Positions 45,581 to 57,660 of a stretch of DNA of 64,000 nucleotides are shown here, in pieces. The position numbers and the translations under genes are program-made. The notes beneath the pieces were generated by a model. That model saw only the letters and a program-made list of their open reading frames with translations, had not been told where the DNA came from and ran no database searches. The stretch comes from Rattus norvegicus (Eukaryota > Chordata > Mammalia > Rodentia > Muridae), in NCBI RefSeq assembly GCF_036323735.1, contig NC_086021.1, positions 156,334,476 to 156,398,475 on the forward strand. The letters run 5' to 3'. Numbering within the stretch: position 1 is the first letter of the stretch; each line of letters opens with the position of its first letter.

Positions 45581-48500
45581 AATAGATTATGCCAGCCACC
45601 TTGTCACCTGGACTACTTTCAGAACTATACCCATGTCAAAGCTCCATATTGACCCGCTGGTGCATCAAGGGACATCAAAGAATAAAAGGAGGACTCTTTC
45701 TTATAAAGTAGAAGCTTTTGCTCTACAAGTACCAGATATTTTCCCAAACAGAAAGTTCTATTAACAAGTTTTCTTTAGAATGCTCTCTCTGATATGCCTA
45801 CCATGAGTGACTATGGCTATAAGCAGCTTGTGGGGACATGTTCTCAGGCAAGCATCGCTTGAATACCTCTAGAGTAAATGGAGCAGCCTGATGTCTCTAA
45901 CCTTGAATATCTTTCCTCTTGCTTTCCTAAGGTATCATGACATTTCACAAGCCTCTGGTTTTCTGCTGAGTGGCATCAACTTTCTGAAATAGACTCACTT
46001 AGAGGCAAGCTGTTGTGTGCACTGACCCTTCAGTGGGCTCTGGGGCTTCTCCCTTGCATTCTTCCTTAGCCTGAGACCAGTTCAGACCCTGTGGCCACCT
46101 GGTGTGTATGAATCTGCTGCTGGGGTCTGGGGCCAACCCCCCTGGAAAGCTGTTTTGTCAAACAGCAGTTTGTACTATGCCTGTTCATAACCTTAAGGGA
46201 GTGGATCCCTCAAGGTAGTAGCGTTAGATATTTATGATCAATCACAGCACGTTCTTGTGATATGCTCAGCTGGATAAAGAAGGCAGCTGAAGTCCTCCAC
46301 TCCATGTAAGCTAGCAACACTGCCCACTGTGAACTGTCCTCCCACTGAGGACCCTGGTGAAGGCAGGAGAATTGAAGCCAACTTTGAAAAGTCAGGGAAG
46401 TTGTTTGAAACAAGCTTGACCCATTGGCTCTGAAATATCACTCTGGGAAAACTCATCAGCTCTGCTTTCTAGACAACACATCCCAGATGAATGCCAGCAG
46501 CTGGGACTACTCCAGACTCAGGACCCTTATTAACTGTCAGCTTTTCCCGAGGCACCCACGTTCTGTTAGGTGAGACTCTGATGAGGTTCCAAGTGAAAAG
46601 GGAGACAGAGGCAAGGAGGTGTTGTGATTCACTGTAGCCATAGACTTGGTGGCTGAGTCTGTCTGATCACCATGGTGAGGGGCAGGTACTGTTCTATTCT
46701 GAGGAAGTGGGAGATGGGTTGGCTTTGAAGGGGGAGCTGGGCCTTTCCACATTAGGAGGGAGGAAATATAAATAGAAAGTATAAATACAGGCTGGCCCCT
46801 TAAAGAGGAGGGTTTGTTATTGTCTGAACAGGAAATATTCCCTACTTGCTCTTACATTTGGGGCTTAATACCCAGGTGGTAGTACTATTCTGGGATGTAC
46901 TGGAAACTTTAGGAAGCAGGTCATCTCACTAGTGCAAAGCATCTTTTGTCATTCATAAACAGTGAAAATGCAAAACAAAGAACTATTTCAGGATAAGTTT
47001 CTTCATGATTTGTTACCAGTAATGCCTAATTTGTGTAAAAAGTTCGAAGGCAAGGGTCTGCAGGGATTAAAAAAATAAGAAGCACAATCCTAGAGGTACA
47101 AAGGAAGGGACATAGACTGGATTGTGACAGAGGGTGATGAGGTGAAAGAAGAGCTCAGGGGACCGGAAATACTGCTTGCTAGGCTGTTTTAGAAAGTACT
47201 TCAGCCATAGCCTTGCTCTGTGTTTACAGAGCGAAATGCTACTCAGAACCTCTTGTGCTTTTTCCATACTGGGCCCCTCAGGGCTTCTTCTTTTCAAAAA
47301 CCCCATTTATTTATAATCCTAGATTTTTCTTAATGTGCAAGCACCCAGCTGGTCCATCATCTCTGACTGTGAACTCAGTCCAAATGGCAGACTGTACTGT
47401 CCTCATCTTGAAGTCTACCTAGGTCCATAGAAGTATGAGAACACGTTACAGGTTTAGTCATGCAGAAAGAAGAGTAGGTATGCCTTGAGGACCAGGGGTG
47501 CACTGAAATTCTTTCCAGCTACACTTAAGTAGAAAGACGTAGCACAATGGCTGACTATCACCAAGAAGCTGCTCTCAACTTCAGTGCTTTATTGGCGTGG
47601 CACTTTCTTAGTAATCACTGGATTTTTAACTTTAAACCAGCACAAATGGGAAAATAAGGGCTGTTTCAGAATCCTCAGTTCACAGAAGAGAGCATTGGCA
47701 TCAGGGGAGGAAGCAGATGCCCCAACTAGTGGGTTAGCTGGCAATGAAGGTAGCCTAGTCCTTTTCTTCCTGGTCCTGGCCTCTTTCAGTCCCTCAAACC
47801 GTTCCTGTGGGTGGACATCACTGACTCTGATGAAGTCTTAGCATGGGACTGGTCACCCTACTCCTTGTCTCTCTATAGTAAACCATCTTCTAGATGCTTG
47901 TGTAGCTGGAGAATCTGCCCCAAGGCCAAGGAAGGTTCCTTTGAGACAGTTTACACAAATATACAATACACTCAAGGCTCAATTTGAGGCATCCTTGTCC
48001 CATTGTGGGTGGGTGAAGTAATGGTTTTGAGGAAGCCAAAGGCAATTAACTTAACTACAAATATGCACATTATCAACCCCGCCCACCCACAACTCATTTG
48101 TTCTCTGCCAGACTCTGTCTCCATTTTCCATGGTGTGGACTGGGACCCCAGACTTCTTTTAAACTTCAGAAATATGACTTTTGGCTTTAGGTGGCCCAAC
48201 GAGAATCCAAACTAGGAATGTCAAGTCACAAGACATGGGGACAAGGAAACAGAAAACCTTGTGGAAGAGACAGAACATGCTGTCTCTTTCTTCCAGTTCA
48301 GTTTTCATGTCACTGCTGAAACCATTACCTCAAGATAACATGTGAATTGGAAACTGACCAAAACTGCTTTAATATATACCTCAGAGTGCTGTAGCTTTTT
48401 ATTATTCTGTCATGTGACAGTGTCATCCAGTGGGGCAGGGCAGTAGCCATCATTGTACTGATGCTACCAAGTTCCTGATACCAAAGATCCAGGGTCCTGT

Positions 48501-49299
48501 TCCTTAATAGTCCCCATTCCTATATATCTCTGTTTGGGTAACAGATAATACTTGGGCAATATCTGCAGGCTGTTATCCAAGGCAGGAGCCCTGTACCAAG
48601 AGGAAATATAGCCAGCTGAAAAGGAGATACCCACTCCAGTTGTGCTTGTTCTTTAGGATTCCAAGCCCCTCTGGATGACAACATAGCAAGCAGACAGCAG
48701 TGTTCATGGACAACATAACCAAGAAGAGTCTACAATAATAATCATGTATTCTAATTTTAAGATTCATCTTGGGCCTAGAAATGTAGTTCGGTGGTAAGTT
48801 ATTAACTTTATCCTCAGCCCTAGAAAGGAGGAGGAAGAGAAAGAAGAGGAGGAGAAGGAAGAAACCATAATTATACCAAACATGGTAGAGGAAAAAGAAC
48901 TCTTTACAGATCTCAGGAAACAGAAGTGACCCTGGATATGACAATTTTGACATAGATTAAGCACCCATCGGCCACATGCAAATGAAAACAGACCTCATTT
49001 GCTTCTCATGGGCGAACCACAAAAATATTATTATTACTTTTAAAAATGTAAATGTGTCTTCCTCAGATGGAAGCCTCCCTCCCCTCACCGCCCATTCATG
49101 TTGCCATGGCACCGCACCTCCTATACCCCCTACTTCCTAGCAAATTCTCCTGTGAGCTTCTCTCAGGCTCTACCTCTAGCTGTGACATATATTTCAATGG
49201 TCTTGGGGTGAGCCTGCGTGAGCTCTGTCCCAGAACCTATCGCAAGACAAACATATCGAAGTATGATTGAGAGGGAGTAAACCGGAGTGGAGACTTGCT
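45581..49299. other. Intergenic, no gene seen
   Basis: About 3.7 kb of mostly unique sequence. A worn ID/B4-like head lies near 48771-48825 ('gggcctagaaatgtagttcgg'), followed by a short purine tract at 48825-48865. Open frames up to 126 codons lie on either strand without recognisable products. Confidence 0.5.
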
Positions 49300-49640
49300 G
49301 TGGTTTGGAGATGACGCATCCTCTCAACAAGGTTCGCGTGTTGAAGAAATGGTCCCCAGGTAGTTCTGCGAGTGAGAGGTGATTGTATTGTGAAATCACT
49401 CTTCTCATCAGTGGATTCATACATTGAATAGGTCAAGTTGAATGTGATGTTAGAAGGTAAGGCCTGGTTGAAAGACATAGAGCACTGTAGAGGACAAGAT
49501 TTTAAAGGCTTTCTTATCCCCATATACTGCCTCATCCTCCCCCTTGCTCTTGCCCTTCCCCTCATATGTAAATATAAACCTCTCTCCTTTCTAACTTCTG
49601 TGAAGTGAGTTACCTTCCTCTTCCAAGCCCTTCCACCACA
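49300..49640 (+). repeat. MaLR-like LTR fragment
   Basis: 'tgtggtttggagatgacgc', 'caacaaggttcgcgtgttgaag', 'tggtccccaggtagttctg' and 'ctcttctcatcagtggattc' match the 5' part of a MaLR-type LTR in order. Confidence 0.5.
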
Positions 49641-50506
49641 ATATTTCTGTCTTGCCACTGAAAGCAATGGGGCCAAGGGACACAAATGGATGCCTGTGAA
49701 ACTGTCAGTTAAAATTCATTTAACTTGTTTCTCTCAGATATTTTGTCACAGTAAAAGAAAAGTGGACCTGCACAATACTCAATATCAGTCCTGAGGCCAG
49801 ACAAGTCCCCAGTTTGATAAGAGTAGGGAGAGCAGGGAATTGCAGGAGAAGCATGCTCTTCTACACATTTGGACCAAAGCCAACAAAGATAAATGATAAG
49901 AATGGGATGCAAAGATCTCCCTGGCCAATGAAACTGAAGGGCTTCTGATTTGTAGCTTCAACTTCAGAAGGGCCCATCTTTCTTTATCCACTAGCCTTGC
50001 CTCTGTCTCAAGTCACTGACATTTATAGTAAATATATGAAGCCCAGACTCCACATAAAGATTCCTAGAAGGAACTCTGTTCTTTTACCACCCTCATGATC
50101 CCACTCTACTGTAGACCAATCAATGAGTTTCTTCAAGGAGCTCCATAGAAACCCCATACCTTGGCATCTAGAAAACCCATGGATGACCCCTGAACTATCA
50201 TAAACAGGTTTCCTGCACTATTGAGCTCTGAAAAGTCTAATGTCCATGTAACCCTGCAACCTAAAGCAGCAGGACAGGAATTCTTAAAGCCCTGAGAGGT
50301 CTCAGCATTCATGTCCTGCCTCGTGTGAGCCTCAACAGCCAGGCTCAACCTCGCTCGGGGCCCTCACCCTAAACCTTGAAGGAAGGATCTGTGACTCCGC
50401 TCATCTTCCACATTCTGCTGGCACTTCCCCACTTCCACCCCCATCACACGCTTGTGGCAAGGGAAGATTGGAGTGGTGAAAATGGGAACTCTAAAATTAG
50501 ACAGCC
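49641..50506. other. Intergenic, no gene seen
   Basis: Unique sequence; nothing recognised. Confidence 0.5.
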
Positions 50507-50953
50507 TTTTTTTTTTCATCTTTATTAATTTGGGTATTTCTTATTTACATTTCGATTGTTATTCCCTTTCCCGGTTTCCAGACCAACATCCCCCTAACCC
50601 CTCTCCTCCCCTCCCCTTCTTGATGGGTGTTCCCCTCCCCATCCTCCCCCCATTACCGCCCCCCCCCAACAATCACGTTCACTGGGGGTTCAGTCTTGGC
50701 AGGACCAAGGACTTCCCCTTCCACTGGTGCTCTTACTAGGCTATTCATTGCTACCTATGAGGTTGGAGCCCAGGGTCAGTCCATGTATAGTCTTTGGGTA
50801 GTGGCTTAGTCCTGGAAGCTCTGGTTGGTTGGCATTGTTGTTCATATGGGGTCTCAAGCCACTTCAAGCTCTTCCAGTCCTTTCTAAGATTCCTTCAACG
50901 GAGGTCCCGTTCTCAGTTCAGTGGTTTGCTGCTGGCATTCGCCTATGTATTTG
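50507..50953 (-). mobile_element. L1 3' UTR fragment (rat-type)
   Basis: Starts at a poly(T) (poly(A) tail of the minus-strand L1). It then matches the 55.1-kb L1 almost base for base: 'tattccctttcccggtttcc', the C-rich tract at about 50591-50668, 'tcactgggggttcagtctt' and 'tggtttgctgctggcattcg'. Similarity to the 55.1-kb copy stops at about 50953, so this is a strongly 5'-truncated insertion. No clear target duplication found. Confidence 0.92.
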
Positions 50954-52380
50954 ATTCTCATATTGTCCTCTCCAGTTCCAAACTCGGTTATGACATCATT
51001 AGCACATGGCCCTGCTGTACATTGGGAATCCAAGGTCAGGCCAAGAGCACTTCACACAAGAGCTCATGGGAGGGTAGAGAGTAAGTGGGTGGGTCCCCTT
51101 AGTTCTCTGCAAGTGATGCTGTATTTCTGCAGGGTCACACTGTGAGGACAATCAGGCTGGTGTCAACATCACACTACATCTCTGAGGAGAGAAGCTTTGT
51201 GTTTCTAAAGAGAACAGGGCTTGCTAACAAGGACACTCTGTGAAGCACTTTTAATATTTGGGATCAAGAAAAACAATGACATCCAGAAAAACATGAACCA
51301 CATACACCAGGTGTGTCTAGATCAGGGATTCACAATCTCTTTGAGTAGGATGTTGAGAAGACTCTGGACTAACTTTAAGGCCTTCCAGTGTTCTTCCAGT
51401 GTTCCAAAGAGTAAATGAAGAGACAATGTTTTCCATTGGTATGTGGTATTGTCCCTCTCACCACAACTCCTACTAGGGATCTTCCCTGATTCACTGTTAA
51501 ATGGACAGCTCAGACATCCTAGTCATCACAGTTCTCTCCTAGGACACATATGATGATATCACATTAAACAGAAGGCAGTAAAATATATGTTCACGGGGTT
51601 ACCTATGACAAGAAGAGCCACTAAAGCTTAGATATGGCTGTGACCCTGGTATAGATAAGCCATTGCTACTAAGCAGTATGATAAATAATGACACAAATTC
51701 TCTGGCTTCTAGGTCAAGACACAAAAGCTCCTTTCTGACAAAAGGTGTGCATTTGATCCTAGAGCCACTATTTTTCCTTCCTGGGCACATTAGTCTCCAG
51801 CAGCTTCCTTATACCTTATACCTTCCTTATACCAGTAGCTTTCTCTACTGTGGGAAACATGACAGCAGCAAGTTTACTGCACTCACCTAGAGTCATCACT
51901 ATGACTGAGCAGAAGCTGGCCGGAGACTGAGCTGGCAGGACTCCTACTCCACTTGCTTCTGAAGAGAACACTGGTTGAGCTGGCTGAGAAGTTCTGAGCC
52001 TCTTCCTACTAGCTGCTCCCTTCCTCCTCTACAGGAGGGCAGCCCCCACTTCCGGCACTCCCTTCTCCTTATGTCTACTTCACAAACATAAATCCTTCAG
52101 ATGTTTCAGTGGCACAGAACCTTAGGCTGGATGGTTTTGACAACAGACATGTATTGACTTACATTTGGGGGCTGAAGTCTGCGATCCAGCTGTGAGCAGA
52201 GCTGGGTGTTTCTAAGAATTGAGAGAAGAGTCTGTTCCAAGATAGGGAAGTCCTATCTTCCCTAGGCGTGCCTAGTTCTCTCCCTAGGACCTTGTATGTG
52301 TGCAAATATCCTCTCTTACATGGTCACTAATTGCAGTTAACTAGTGCCTGCTGAGTGGGGCTAGACTGTCCCCCAAAGGT
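50954..52380. other. Intergenic, no gene seen
   Basis: Unique sequence; a short 'ccttatacc' repeat near 51806-51832. Confidence 0.5.
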
Positions 52381-52698
52381 CCATTTGTGAAACATTTGGT
52401 TTCTACTGTGGTACAACTAGCGCGAGTTAGAGACCTGAGCAGATAGGATCTTGTGGCAGTCTTAGACCTCTGGGGCCATGCTTTTGAAGAAAATGTGGTC
52501 TCCCCCATTTATACCTTTGCTTCCCCTCTGTAATGGTCTATCATATTCTCCTACCATGTTATGCTGCACTGCTGCAAGCCCAACTCAGTAGGACCCAATC
52601 AGTCATGGCTGAGAGTTCTGTACCAGTGAGCTAAAACAAGCCCTTCCTCTTAATAACGACTTGTCTCAGGTATTTGTTACAGTAATGAAACTAACACA
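52381..52698 (+). repeat. LTR-like rodent repeat
   Basis: 'gtcttagacctctggggccatg', 'aaacaagcccttcctcttaataac' and 'ttacagtaatgaaactaacacag' form the 3' end of a rodent LTR-like repeat. Confidence 0.45.
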
Positions 52699-52822
52699 GG
52701 GCCCATCCTAATAACCTCATTTAAATTTCCTTATCTCCTTAGAGTCTCTAGCTCCAATTATGGCGTCATTTTTAGGCACTAGGCATCATAACAAACATAG
52801 ATTTTGCAGGGCTGCCATTTTT

Positions 52823-53015
52823 GTCAGTCAGTTTCTTCATTGCTGTTATGAAATGCCTAGCAAAGAAACAACATAAGGATAAAGGTTCTGTTTGGACTCA
52901 AAGTTTGAGAAAATAAAGTCCCCCATGGCAAGGAAGTCATGGGAACAAGAGTTTGAAGCAACTGCTCATGTAAGATTAGCTGTCAGGAAATGAGTGCCCA
53001 GTTGACATTTTCTTC
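52823..53015 (-). repeat. LTR-like rodent repeat fragment
   Basis: 'tcagtcagtttcttcattgctg' followed by 'aaggttctgtttggactc' is the reverse-oriented end of the same general repeat class. Confidence 0.4.
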
Positions 53016-54359
53016 CTCTTTTCATTCAGTCTGAACCTCAGCCCATGGGATGGGGCTACCCACACTTAGGGCAAGTCTTCTCCCTTCGTTTATATTTCTC
53101 TAGAAACTCACTCAGAGACACACCAGGGGACACATCCCTTAGGCAATCCCAAACCCAATCTACTTATAATAAAGATTAGCCATCATACCGTTTGTCCCAC
53201 GATGTTGTCTGATCCCATGAGAATACTGAGTCTCAGAGGAGCTGACCCAGTGGGCTTTACCCTTAGCTTCTTAAATGTAGAGGTGGTTCCTACATGTGTG
53301 GATCACTGAGCCCATAAGCCTTTGGGTCAGTGTCAGGGCAATAGAGGGTCAATCCATATGGGTTACCTGGCGAACCACAGGGAAGGGCTGTGGACTAGGA
53401 TGTGGGTGTAAGCAGAAGCAAGGACAACCCTGGATTCTGTCTTCTTGGGGAAGCAGGGCTAGGCTGTAGACGTATGTTAAGTAGAGGGTAGGAAGACCAC
53501 ACAGGATTGGAAAGTAGATTAAAAACCCCTCCAAATACAATGTTCTGATGGGCCAGGTTATCTTCTAAGACCTCAGTTTCATCTTTAAATAAGGTGTGAT
53601 CAAGGGAACTTCGAACCCCTTTACAAGTGAACGTTAGAACCTTGATCTGAGCTAGTCACTTACATGAAGGGAGAGGACAGGAGTTGATTAGAGAGGCCTT
53701 GTCCCTGAATCCTCCATAGTCCCCTGCCTACAGAGTCCTGCCAGGTAATGGACAGACACTGTGACACAGTTTGGAAGGCACAGAAGTACCTTACACACCA
53801 AGTGCTGTACTTGATCCACAAAAGCTTGTATGTCCACTTAATTCCAAACCCGGCTGCAAGCAACAGGGTCCCTGAGGAATGAGACTGGCATAGCTCCACT
53901 TTGTCGTCTTTACCTCTCTCCCAACATTCATAGGGGTAAATTCACTCATGTTAGGAAGAGGGTAAGATTAGAAGCAGGAAGGGAGCTAGTCAGCCACACC
54001 CATCTTCAGAGGAGCTGCTGAGAGATGGGAGGAGGGAGTAGAGCGGGCAGATAAATAAACCAGGAGACTGTGGGCAGTGGACCCCTCAGCACAATAACAT
54101 TTCTTCCTTCCTGTGCCTAGAACAATGAGTCTCGACATGGCAAGGAGAAGCCAGAGTCAGAGAAAGTCCATTGATCAAAGTGAGTTTATGCAAACTGTCA
54201 CCATCAGAAGAGAGACTGGCTCACTCCGTGCCAAGGATCAAGCCCTTTATCCTCAGATCCTGAGCTTGATTCTGTCACTGCCTATCTCCTGCTTGGTCAG
54301 GGTTACCACAGTCCCAGGCTGGCCCTGCTTTTCTGACCTCCACAAGCTCCCTTAGTATC
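53016..54359. other. Intergenic, no gene seen
   Basis: Unique sequence. An 80-codon frame at 54113-54355 follows a pyrimidine-rich CAG/TAG stretch that could pass for a splice acceptor, but nothing else supports an exon. Confidence 0.4.
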
Positions 54360-54363
54360 TGCT

Positions 54364-54510
54364 CCCTTGATGCCAATGTTTAGGAAGGTTGGTCAATGCT
54401 CCTGGTGTCTTCCAGAGTCTTCTATGCTAAGAGCAGAGGTTTATTCTAGCTATCTCTCAGTACCAGATCCATGTAAGAACATGTGCACACTTTCATTCAG
54501 AGAGGCACCT
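54364..54510 (+). repeat. Diverged direct repeat, copy 1
   Basis: 'cccttgatgccaatgtttaggaaggttgg' to 'acatgtgcacac..cagagaggcac' matches 57288-57410 at roughly 70-75 percent. The two copies flank the nested L1. Confidence 0.65.
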
Positions 54511-55143
54511 GCTCAGATGGCTTGACAACCTGACCTTGATACTGTCCATTCTCCCTTCCACTAAGGTGTTCTTGCCCCTCTATTCAGCCTGGCAAGAAAT
54601 CTTGGTGCCCATTCTCAGATGGGTACATCCCACCTCCATCCTCTGTCAGCAGGCAGCTGCAGACACCTAAGATTGACTACTAGGTGCTTACATTGTCTTC
54701 CCAGCAGCATGGCTTTGACCCTTTCAAAGTTTGTAAATGATTAAGGACACACTCTGCAAGAAACACCCCTTCCTTCCCTCCAACCTGCCATTATATGGGT
54801 GACACTTCCTATCCACTTCCATGCCCCTCCACTCCTTCTATATTTGGGGCCCTTTTTTTCTGTTCCTGGCTAAATTTTTCTCAGAGTTGATCAATATTTT
54901 GATTTTTAAATTGTCTTTTCTATAAATGTATAGTAGGAAACGGTTAAGGTATGTTTGTGCAGTACTGAAATTGTCTGAAATTCTGTCCTAATCACGAACC
55001 AAAAAGTTACTGAACTTTGATTAAAATGCAAGTCAGCAGCTCAAATAGCATTTTTCACTTCTTCATTTTTTTGAAATATATTTTAGTCATATTCATTTCC
55101 CTTTTCCAATTCTCCCAGGATCATCCTTCCTATTCATCTTCTT

Positions 55144-56464
55144 TTTTTTTTTTTTTTGGTTGGATTTTTTTTTTATTAACTTGAGTATTTCTTATATACA
55201 TTTCGAGTGTTATTCCCTTTCCCGGTTTCTGGGCAAACATCCCCCTCCCCCTTCCCCTTCCTTATGAGTGTTCCCCTCCCAACCCTCCCCCCATTGCCGC
55301 CCTCCCCCCCATAGTCTAGTTCACTGGGGGTTCAGTCTTAGCAGGACCCAGGGCTTCCCCTTCCACTGGTGCTCTTACTAGGATATTCATTGCTACCTAT
55401 GAGGTCAGAATCCAGGGTCAGTCCATGTATAGTCTTTAGGTAGTGGCTTAGTCCCTGGAAGCTCTGGTTGCTTGGCATTGTTGTTCATAAGGGGTCTCAA
55501 GCCCCTTCAAGCTCTTCCAGTTCTTTCTCTGATTCCTTCAACGGGGGACCTATTCTCAGTTCAGTGGTTTGCTGCTGGCATTCGCCTCTGTATTTGCTGT
55601 ATTCTGGCTGTGTCTCTCAGGAGCGATCTACATCCGGCTCCTGTCGGTCTGCACTTCTTTGCTTCATCCATCTTGTCCAATTGGGTGGCTGTATATGTAT
55701 GGGCCACATGTGGGGCAGGCTCTGAATGGGTGTTCCTTCAGTCTCTGTTTTAATCTTTGCCTCTCCCTTCCCTGCCAAGGGTATTCTTTTTCCTCATTTA
55801 AAGAAGGAGTGAAGCATTCACATTTTGATCATCCGTCTTGAGTTTCGTTTGTTCTAGGGATCTAGGGTAATTCAAGCATTTGGGCTAATAGCCACTTATC
55901 AATGAGTGCATACCATGTATGTCTTTCTGTGATTGGGTTAGCTCACTCAGGATGATATTTTCCAGTTCCAACCATTTGCCTACGAATTTCATAAACTCGT
56001 TGTTTTTGATAGCTGAGTAATATTCCATTGTGTAGATGTACCATATTTTCTGTATCCATTCCTCTGTTGAAGGGCATCTGGGTTCTTTCCAGTTTCTGGC
56101 TATTATAAATAAGGCTGCAATGAACATAGTGGAGCACGTGTCTCTTTTATATGTTGAGGCATCTTTTGGGTATATGCCCAAGAGAGGTATAGCTGGATCC
56201 TCAGGCAGTTCAATGTCCAATTTTCTGAGGAACCTCCAGACTGATTTCCAGAATGGTTGTACCAGTCTGCAATCCCACCAACAATGGAGGAGTGTTCCTC
56301 TTTCTCCACATCCTCGCCAGCATCTGCTGTCACCTGAGTTTTTGATCTTAGCCATTCTCACTGGTGTGAGGTGAAATCTCAGGGTTGTTTTGATTTGCAT
56401 TTCCCTTATGACTAAAGATGTTGAACATTTCTTTAGGTGTTTCTCAGCCATTCGGCATTCCTCA
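55144..56464 (-). mobile_element. Young 5'-truncated L1 with open ORF2 C-terminus
   Basis: The minus-strand reading frame from the truncation point (56464) through 55885 is open without a stop for about 193 codons and ends ..HSLISGY, the L1 ORF2 end with its cysteine/histidine region (CGERGTLLHCWWDC). The 3' UTR carries the rat-type polypurine tract. The poly(A) tail (poly(T) here, 55144-55172) is interrupted by GGTTGGA. A perfect 15-bp target duplication, cctattcatcttctt, lies at 55129-55143 and 56465-56479. It lacks ORF1, the endonuclease and reverse-transcriptase core, so it cannot move on its own. Confidence 0.95.
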
Positions 56465-56491
56465 CCTATTCATCTTCTTCTCTAGCCAACC

Positions 56492-56494
<3 letters not shown>

Positions 56495-56526
<32 letters not shown>

Positions 56527-56546
56527 TCTCCCTCTCTCTCTCTCTC
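56495..56546. repeat. (CT)n array with CCCT interruptions
   Basis: Pyrimidine array inside the outer L1 3' UTR, followed by (CA)n/(AAAC)n at 56606-56655. Confidence 0.93.
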
Positions 56547-57287
56547 CTCCCTCTTTCTCACCCCCAAAACAAACCCCAACAAAACAAAAAAGAAATACCA
56601 AAACAAAACACACACACACAAAACAAACAAACAAACAAACAAACAAACAAACAAAAACCAGAAACCAAACCAAGGAGACTATTTATTTTGTTTTCTGTTG
56701 TTCATCTACTCCTGGACATGGAGCCTGCCCTGAGTATGATAGACACACCCAGTGACACTCCTTTGAAGAAAACTCATTTTCCCCGACCCAGGCATCAGTT
56801 GCAAGCAGCCTCTTGAGTAGCGTGGGGCTTTGTGTCTGCTTCCCTTGCTCAGTACTGAAGGATTTTGTCTGGTCAAGCAACAACTTTTTAAAATAAACTA
56901 TCTAACAATAATACAATGAAAAGATGCATCCATTTGACATATACTGAGGAATGGTAGCAATAAAATATTAAGTCCTCTTTTCTGTAATTAAGCCATTGTG
57001 TTTCTATAAGAGCAGAAACCTGTATAAACAGTTAAAAGAAAAAAACAAGTCATAATCTACAACAGCCTTGAATCTGAGCAAGGCATTTTTCCAGGCACTC
57101 ATTCTCACTGTTGGTGTGACAGGACTAAGGCTATAGTAAAGTCTTGCGATGTTCAGTGGGAAAATGCTGCCAGAGGATACCTTGATCCATTGCCCATCTG
57201 ATCTTAATTTAATTTTGGCCATTTTGTGTTTAGAAGCCTTATACTATTGACAAGGGTTTTATGAGTACTGAATTCGCTCACATTATT

Positions 57288-57410
57288 CCTTGCTGTCAAA
57301 GTTTAGAAAGGTTGCTTAATCCTCATTGTGCCTTCTAGAGCCTTCTGTGGTAAGAGCAGCTGTTCCTCTGCACCAGCTCCATATAGGAGAATGTGCACAC
57401 AGAGAGGTCA
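57288..57410 (+). repeat. Diverged direct repeat, copy 2
   Basis: Partner of 54364-54510; 'ccttgctgtcaaagtttagaaaggttgc' and 'gtggtaagagcagc' align with it. Confidence 0.65.
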
Positions 57411-57449
57411 CAATCCACAGTTTAAGAAAGTATGGATCAGGATAGAGAT

Positions 57450-57660
57450 TCTTATCACTTATCACTCTTGCAGAAGACCTGCATTCAGTTTTCAGCACCT
57501 ACACAGTGGCTCAAAACTACTGGCATTCTAGATCGAGGGGATCTGACTTCCTTTTCTGAGCTCTCTGGGTTCCTGTGTGCTGTGGCAAACGCACAGGCAT
57601 TGTTTGCCAAGCCATCTGTCTGACCCACACCAACGGAAGACAACATATAAGCCACTGTGA
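57450..57660 (+). repeat. B2/B3-type SINE, 5'-truncated
   Basis: 'cttgcagaagacctgcattcag', 'cagcacctacacagtggctc' and 'gaggggatctgacttccttt' follow the SINE body; the head is lost. Confidence 0.6.

Larger units (their letters stand above)
55060..56885 (-). mobile_element. Older L1 3' UTR, split by a younger L1
   Basis: The outer element is seen at 55060-55143 ('catattcatttcccttttcc') and again at 56465-56885, where a (CT)n array, an (AAAC)n run and 'tggagcctgccctgagtatg', 'cagtgacactcctttgaag', 'aactcattttccccgaccc' and 'ctcagtactgaaggattttgtctgg' match an Lx-type L1 3' UTR in reverse. The inserted L1 occupies 55144-56464. Confidence 0.65.

Noticed and set aside
55885..56451. 188-codon minus-strand frame as an independent gene
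   Set aside because: It is the C-terminal part of L1 ORF2 in a 5'-truncated insertion, annotated as a mobile element.
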